DNA of 64,000 bases, taken from positions 62,001-126,000 of the forward strand of contig JACKEJ010000009.1 in NCBI GenBank assembly GCA_020633055.1, given 5' to 3'. The notes below the pieces were generated by a model. That model was not told the origin of the DNA and searched no databases. It was given only the letters and a program-made list of their open reading frames with translations. Below are positions 61,773 to 64,000 of the stretch, one piece after another. The stretch's first letter is position 1. Each line of letters begins with the position of its first letter. The stretch is from Sandaracinaceae bacterium (GTDB lineage: Bacteria; Myxococcota_A; Polyangia; Polyangiales; Houyiibacteriaceae). Made by a program: the position numbers and the translations under genes.

Positions 61773-62353
61773 GCGAGCGCCGCAAGAAGGCGCCGCGCCG
61801 GGCCACGCCGAGCTACCTGAAGAACGCTGCGCTGCACTACCTCGAGACCCGCAGCTCGAGCCGCGCGAACCTGCGGCGCCTGCTGGTCCGGCGTGTGGAG
61901 CGCAGCCTGCAGGAGCACGGGGGTGATCGCGAGGAGCAGCTCGGCTGGGTCGACGCGCTGCTCGACGAGCTGGTGCGGCTTCGGTTGCTGGACGACGCCG
62001 TCTACGCCGCTCAACGTGCACGCAGCCTGGCGCGCGCGGGCAACGGTAGCCGGAAGATCCGCGCCAAGCTCGCGGAGAAGGGTGTCCCCGCCCCGCTGGT
62101 GGCGGCCGCGCTGGCCGAGCTCACGAGCCCGGACGCGCCCTCACCGGACCTCGTGGCCGCCTGCCGCTTTGCCCGTAGTCGGCGGCTGGGACCCTACCGA
62201 CGGGAGGGTGAGCAGCCCCGTGACAGGGAGCTGCGCCAGAAGGAGCTGGCCAAGCTGGGGCGGGCTGGGTTTTCTTACGAAATTGCAATCCGCGTCGTGG
62301 ACTGTGAAAACGCCGAAATTACAGATGAAATAGTTTCATCGGCGGAATTTTGA
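61769..62353 (+). CDS. recX: RecX family regulatory protein
   Basis: A 194-residue helical-repeat protein: ALHYLETRSSSRANLRRLLVRRVER, WVDALLDELVRLRLLDDAVYAAQRARSLARAGNGSRKIRAKLAEKGVPAPLVAAAL is the RecX signature. It modulates RecA filaments. GTG 61769 overlaps the SNF2 stop by 4 nt. The last 25 codons are AT-rich (…VVDCENAEITDEIVSSAEF), unlike the rest of the genome, and contain a GATGAAA-TAG-TTTCATC hairpin. recA is not in the window, so it is uncoupled from recX here. Confidence 0.87.
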   Translation: MSERRKKAPRRATPSYLKNAALHYLETRSSSRANLRRLLVRRVERSLQEHGGDREEQLGWVDALLDELVRLRLLDDAVYAAQRARSLARAGNGSRKIRAKLAEKGVPAPLVAAALAELTSPDAPSPDLVAACRFARSRRLGPYRREGEQPRDRELRQKELAKLGRAGFSYEIAIRVVDCENAEITDEIVSSAEF

Positions 62354-62385
62354 TAGGGCGCCATTTCAAATTTGTAAGAAAGTGC

Positions 62386-62413
62386 TTGGCATCTGACCGG
62401 CTTTGGTCATACT
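62386..62413 (+). promoter_or_regulatory. Promoter of the candidate ncRNA
   Basis: TTGGCA (62386-62391, 5/6 match to TTGACA), 16 bp, CATACT (62408-62413, 4/6). The predicted transcription start is near 62420, precisely at the first base of the long stem of the candidate ncRNA. Confidence 0.5.
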
Positions 62414-62419
62414 GACGAG

Positions 62420-62520
62420 ACGGGCTTTCGTGACGACGCCTGCACGGTCTGGGGGGATGGTGCTGCTGTCGCGAAGGCCCGATCATAATTCTGCCGCCCG
62501 CACCCGCGGGCGGCTTTTTT
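62420..62520 (+). ncRNA. Candidate structured small RNA
   Basis: About 101 nt from a predicted start at 62420 to the terminator at 62520. A 13-bp stem pairs GGGCTTTCGTGAC (62422-62434) with GTCGCGAAGGCCC (62468-62480), with two G-U pairs in RNA. The 33-nt apical part holds an inner hairpin GCAC (62442-62445) with GTGC (62460-62463) and a G6 run. A short AU-rich linker follows, then an intrinsic terminator. No ORF fits. Not recognised as 6S, SRP or tmRNA. Alternatively the 3' UTR of the SNF2-recX mRNA. Confidence 0.6.
62493..62520 (+). terminator. Strong intrinsic terminator
   Basis: GCCGCCCGC (62493-62501), ACCC loop, GCGGGCGGC (62506-62514), then TTTTTT (62515-62520): a perfect 9-bp GC stem with six T on the plus strand. 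No A-run on the other side, so it works only on the plus strand. Confidence 0.92.
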
Positions 62521-62573
62521 CATGCCGTTTCTTGGGTCAGCAGGCCGCGCCTCGGGACGCCCGCTGACCCGGC

Positions 62574-62810
62574 CTAGCGCCGCGCCCGCAGGGTGCACGT
62601 CTCGCTGCCCGGGTCGAACTCGATGTAGGCCCGCCCGCTGCGCAGCTGCTGCAGCACGGCGCGGCGCTTGTCGTCGAAGCTCACCTCGGTGTGCCCGTAG
62701 TCCGTGCCCTCACGGGTGATGAACTCCTCCACCACGCCCATCAGCGCCTCCTCGCTCAGGCGCTGGTAGGGGATGACGATGGGGTCGTGCAGGTCGTCGT
62801 GGTCGTCCAT
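62574..62810 (-). CDS. YheU family (UPF0270) protein
   Basis: A 78-residue protein: IVIPYQRLSEEALMGVVEEFITREGTDYGHTEVSFDDKRRAVLQQLRSGRAYIEFDPGSETCTL matches the YheU/UPF0270 pattern (I-P-Y-x-x-L-x-x-E-x-L, TREGTDYG). Role unknown; a small helical protein in many proteobacteria. Start ATG 62810. The ncRNA terminator is just beyond its stop. Confidence 0.88.
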   Translation of the reverse strand: MDDHDDLHDPIVIPYQRLSEEALMGVVEEFITREGTDYGHTEVSFDDKRRAVLQQLRSGRAYIEFDPGSETCTLRARR

Positions 62811-62948
62811 GGTGATCGTATCGTGCTCACGGCGGCTCGGTTGCGCACGGCGGCGCGTGCGGCGGCGGAGACGTCGCTCGCGGGAGCGTCCTGGCGTGGC
62901 AACGCTCGCGCTGGAGAAGCCTCGCGCGCCATGTTGGCGCTGGAGCGG
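62811..62948. other. Intergenic region, no feature found
   Basis: 138 bp between the YheU gene and the metalloprotease gene. I found no gene or clear signal. Confidence 0.4.
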
Positions 62949-64000
62949 TCAGCGGCCCGTGACGCTCAGCTCGTAGCCGGCCCGGTTGGGTGAGCCCCCG
63001 TCGCGCACGTAGATGACGTACCAGCCCGGCTGCACGTGCTGCACGATCTGCTCGGAGGGCCCCTCGCCGCGGCTCGCCCCCAGCGGGTTGGCCCGCAGGT
63101 CCCGCAGCTCGAGGTCCACGTCCGTCCGGTCCGACTGACCCCCACTGCCGAAGATGGTCAGCCGCACGGTCAGCCACATCGCCGTCGGGACGTGCACCCG
63201 ATAGGCCTGCACCGCGTCGCGCCCGTTTCCCGGCCGCGGCGGCCCACCGCTGGGTGAGGGGTCCGTGATGCTGTCGATCTTGCCGCCCACGGTGGCGCCC
63301 AGCGTGATGTCGAGCGGCCACAGCGGGGTATCGTCGAGCGGCAGCATGGCCTCGGGGTGCCCTCCCGCGAGCAGCAGCTGCTTGATGGCCAGCCCGTCCG
63401 CGACCTGGGTGCGCACCAGGTAGCGCAGGAAGCTCGTGATGTCCGGGTAGGCGCCTGGCTCGCGGGCGATGCCGCGCATGGCCGCGAACACCGCGGCCGG
63501 CCCCAGCGCGACGCCGTCGTTGTCGGTGTCGGGCAGCGTGAAGGGCGCATCGGGAGGTCCGCCGTCCGAGAGGTCCCACAGGATCTCTTCCACCCCCGCC
63601 TCGGAGCCCATGCCGCGTGGGCCCTCTGCGGACTGTGTCTCGAGGTTGGCCGCCACCCGCAAGGATCCGCTGGGCTCGATGCCGATGGTGTCCACGTACA
63701 GCGGCTGACGCAGTACGGCGCACGCGAACCAGCTGGCGCGCCCCTCCTCCCAGGCGAGTCCGGGATCGATCAACACGCCACCTGGGTGCGTACCCCCGTG
63801 GGACGAGTCGGTGGTCATCACGTCCATCACGAAGTGCCCGAATTCGTGCAGGATGATGGCCTCGTCGTGTTCGTCGGTGTCGGTCGTGGTCTGCCGCCCC
63901 GGCTCGCCGCCCAGCAGCTCCACGCTGTAGCGCCCGCTGCCGGCCACGCGCTCCGCGCGGTAGTAGCTCCACTCGGTGGTCACCCCGCGTCCCCAGTATG
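62949..64000 (-). CDS. Zinc metalloprotease-like secreted protein (C-terminal part, runs off right edge)
   Basis: At least 350 residues, open at the right edge, so the N-terminus (signal and propeptide) is missing. The zinc motif HEFGH (HExxH) occurs in ILHEFGHFVMDVMTT, and GLAWEEGRASWFA downstream is the gluzincin-type E (E-x-x-A/G). The C-terminal part (YRVHVPTAMWLTVRLTIFGSGGQSDRTDVDLELRD, QPGWYVIYVRDGGSPNRAGYELSV) is a PPC-like beta domain. A secreted peptidase or a HExxH surface protein. The next codons upstream at the edge read YWGRGV. Confidence 0.75.
   Translation of the reverse strand, partial: YWGRGVTTEWSYYRAERVAGSGRYSVELLGGEPGRQTTTDTDEHDEAIILHEFGHFVMDVMTTDSSHGGTHPGGVLIDPGLAWEEGRASWFACAVLRQPLYVDTIGIEPSGSLRVAANLETQSAEGPRGMGSEAGVEEILWDLSDGGPPDAPFTLPDTDNDGVALGPAAVFAAMRGIAREPGAYPDITSFLRYLVRTQVADGLAIKQLLLAGGHPEAMLPLDDTPLWPLDITLGATVGGKIDSITDPSPSGGPPRPGNGRDAVQAYRVHVPTAMWLTVRLTIFGSGGQSDRTDVDLELRDLRANPLGASRGEGPSEQIVQHVQPGWYVIYVRDGGSPNRAGYELSVTGR

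Noticed and set aside
62420..62520. 6S RNA, SRP RNA or tmRNA
   Set aside because: Too short for 6S or tmRNA, and the SRP core sequence (GGTCAGG-type tetraloop region) is absent.
62827..63972. 381-codon minus-strand frame overlapping the metalloprotease
   Set aside because: Shadow in another frame; it lacks HExxH and is Arg/Ala-rich.

Overview
The window is about 70% GC, gene-dense DNA that looks like a myxobacterium (Myxococcota). Order Polyangiales, perhaps near Sandaracinaceae, is my inference. The signs are an eukaryote-like Ser/Thr kinase with a tail, an FHA protein, a TIGR02147-type regulator paired with a lipoprotein that starts C-x-GTETGNP, lipoproteins with Asp/Ala/Gly-rich 'DAG/DGG' tails, a MYXO-CTERM-like sorting tail, a VIT/vWA/DUF2135 lipoprotein and a complete tol-pal cluster. 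I saw no tRNA, rRNA, CRISPR array, insertion sequence or phage genes.

Layout. 1-9.9 kb: the start of a GNAT acetyltransferase, then a minus-strand lipid/sterol-type redox cluster (sterol desaturase, flavin/2Fe-2S reductase, 3-beta-HSD-like reductase, aldehyde dehydrogenase). It diverges from a TetR regulator across a perfect palindrome. A GST and an aldo/keto reductase-AraC pair follow; 12-bp direct repeats at a 21-bp period lie upstream of that pair. 9.9-18.3 kb: small accessory genes, including LysR/VOC/flavin-binding protein, TfoX-N, a MYXO-CTERM-like protein, ArsR-SRPBCC, an ATP-grasp pair and a Nudix hydrolase. 18.4-22.2 kb: a plus-strand run ending in an asparagine-synthetase-like enzyme that lacks the N-terminal Cys. 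23.3-28.1 kb: an uncharacterised gene, a toxin-first hipA-hipB pair, and a TIGR02147 regulator-lipoprotein pair.

28.2-42.6 kb is an envelope region. Two large secreted lipoproteins (VIT/vWA and beta-propeller) precede pal-tolQ-tolR-tolA-tolB. These converge on an opposing operon of PEGA-like protein, Ser/Thr kinase, membrane tail protein, lipoprotein and cpoB/ybgF. Tol-Pal genes and a signalling kinase operon with the CpoB homologue therefore lie tail to tail. 42.8-47.4 kb: TetR-SDR, then an arsenic operon (arsR-acr3-arsC-arsH) whose last three genes have overlapping stop/start codons. 47.5-58 kb: FHA protein, an anion-transport operon (BASS transporter, ClC of the GREGT type, zinc-ribbon membrane protein), an MTHFR-like enzyme, a monooxygenase-fold protein, an ABC exporter, a small decay zone (RNA-ligase remnant and a frameshifted secreted protein), and an LLM flavin oxidoreductase. 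58-64 kb: SNF2-family ATPase coupled to RecX, a candidate structured ncRNA with its own promoter and terminator, a YheU protein and a partial metalloprotease.

The observations I rate highest are the candidate ncRNA at 62.42-62.52 kb, the Cys-less AsnB operon, several clear regulator operators, the kinase gene interrupted by a frame change, and the RNA-ligase remnant.
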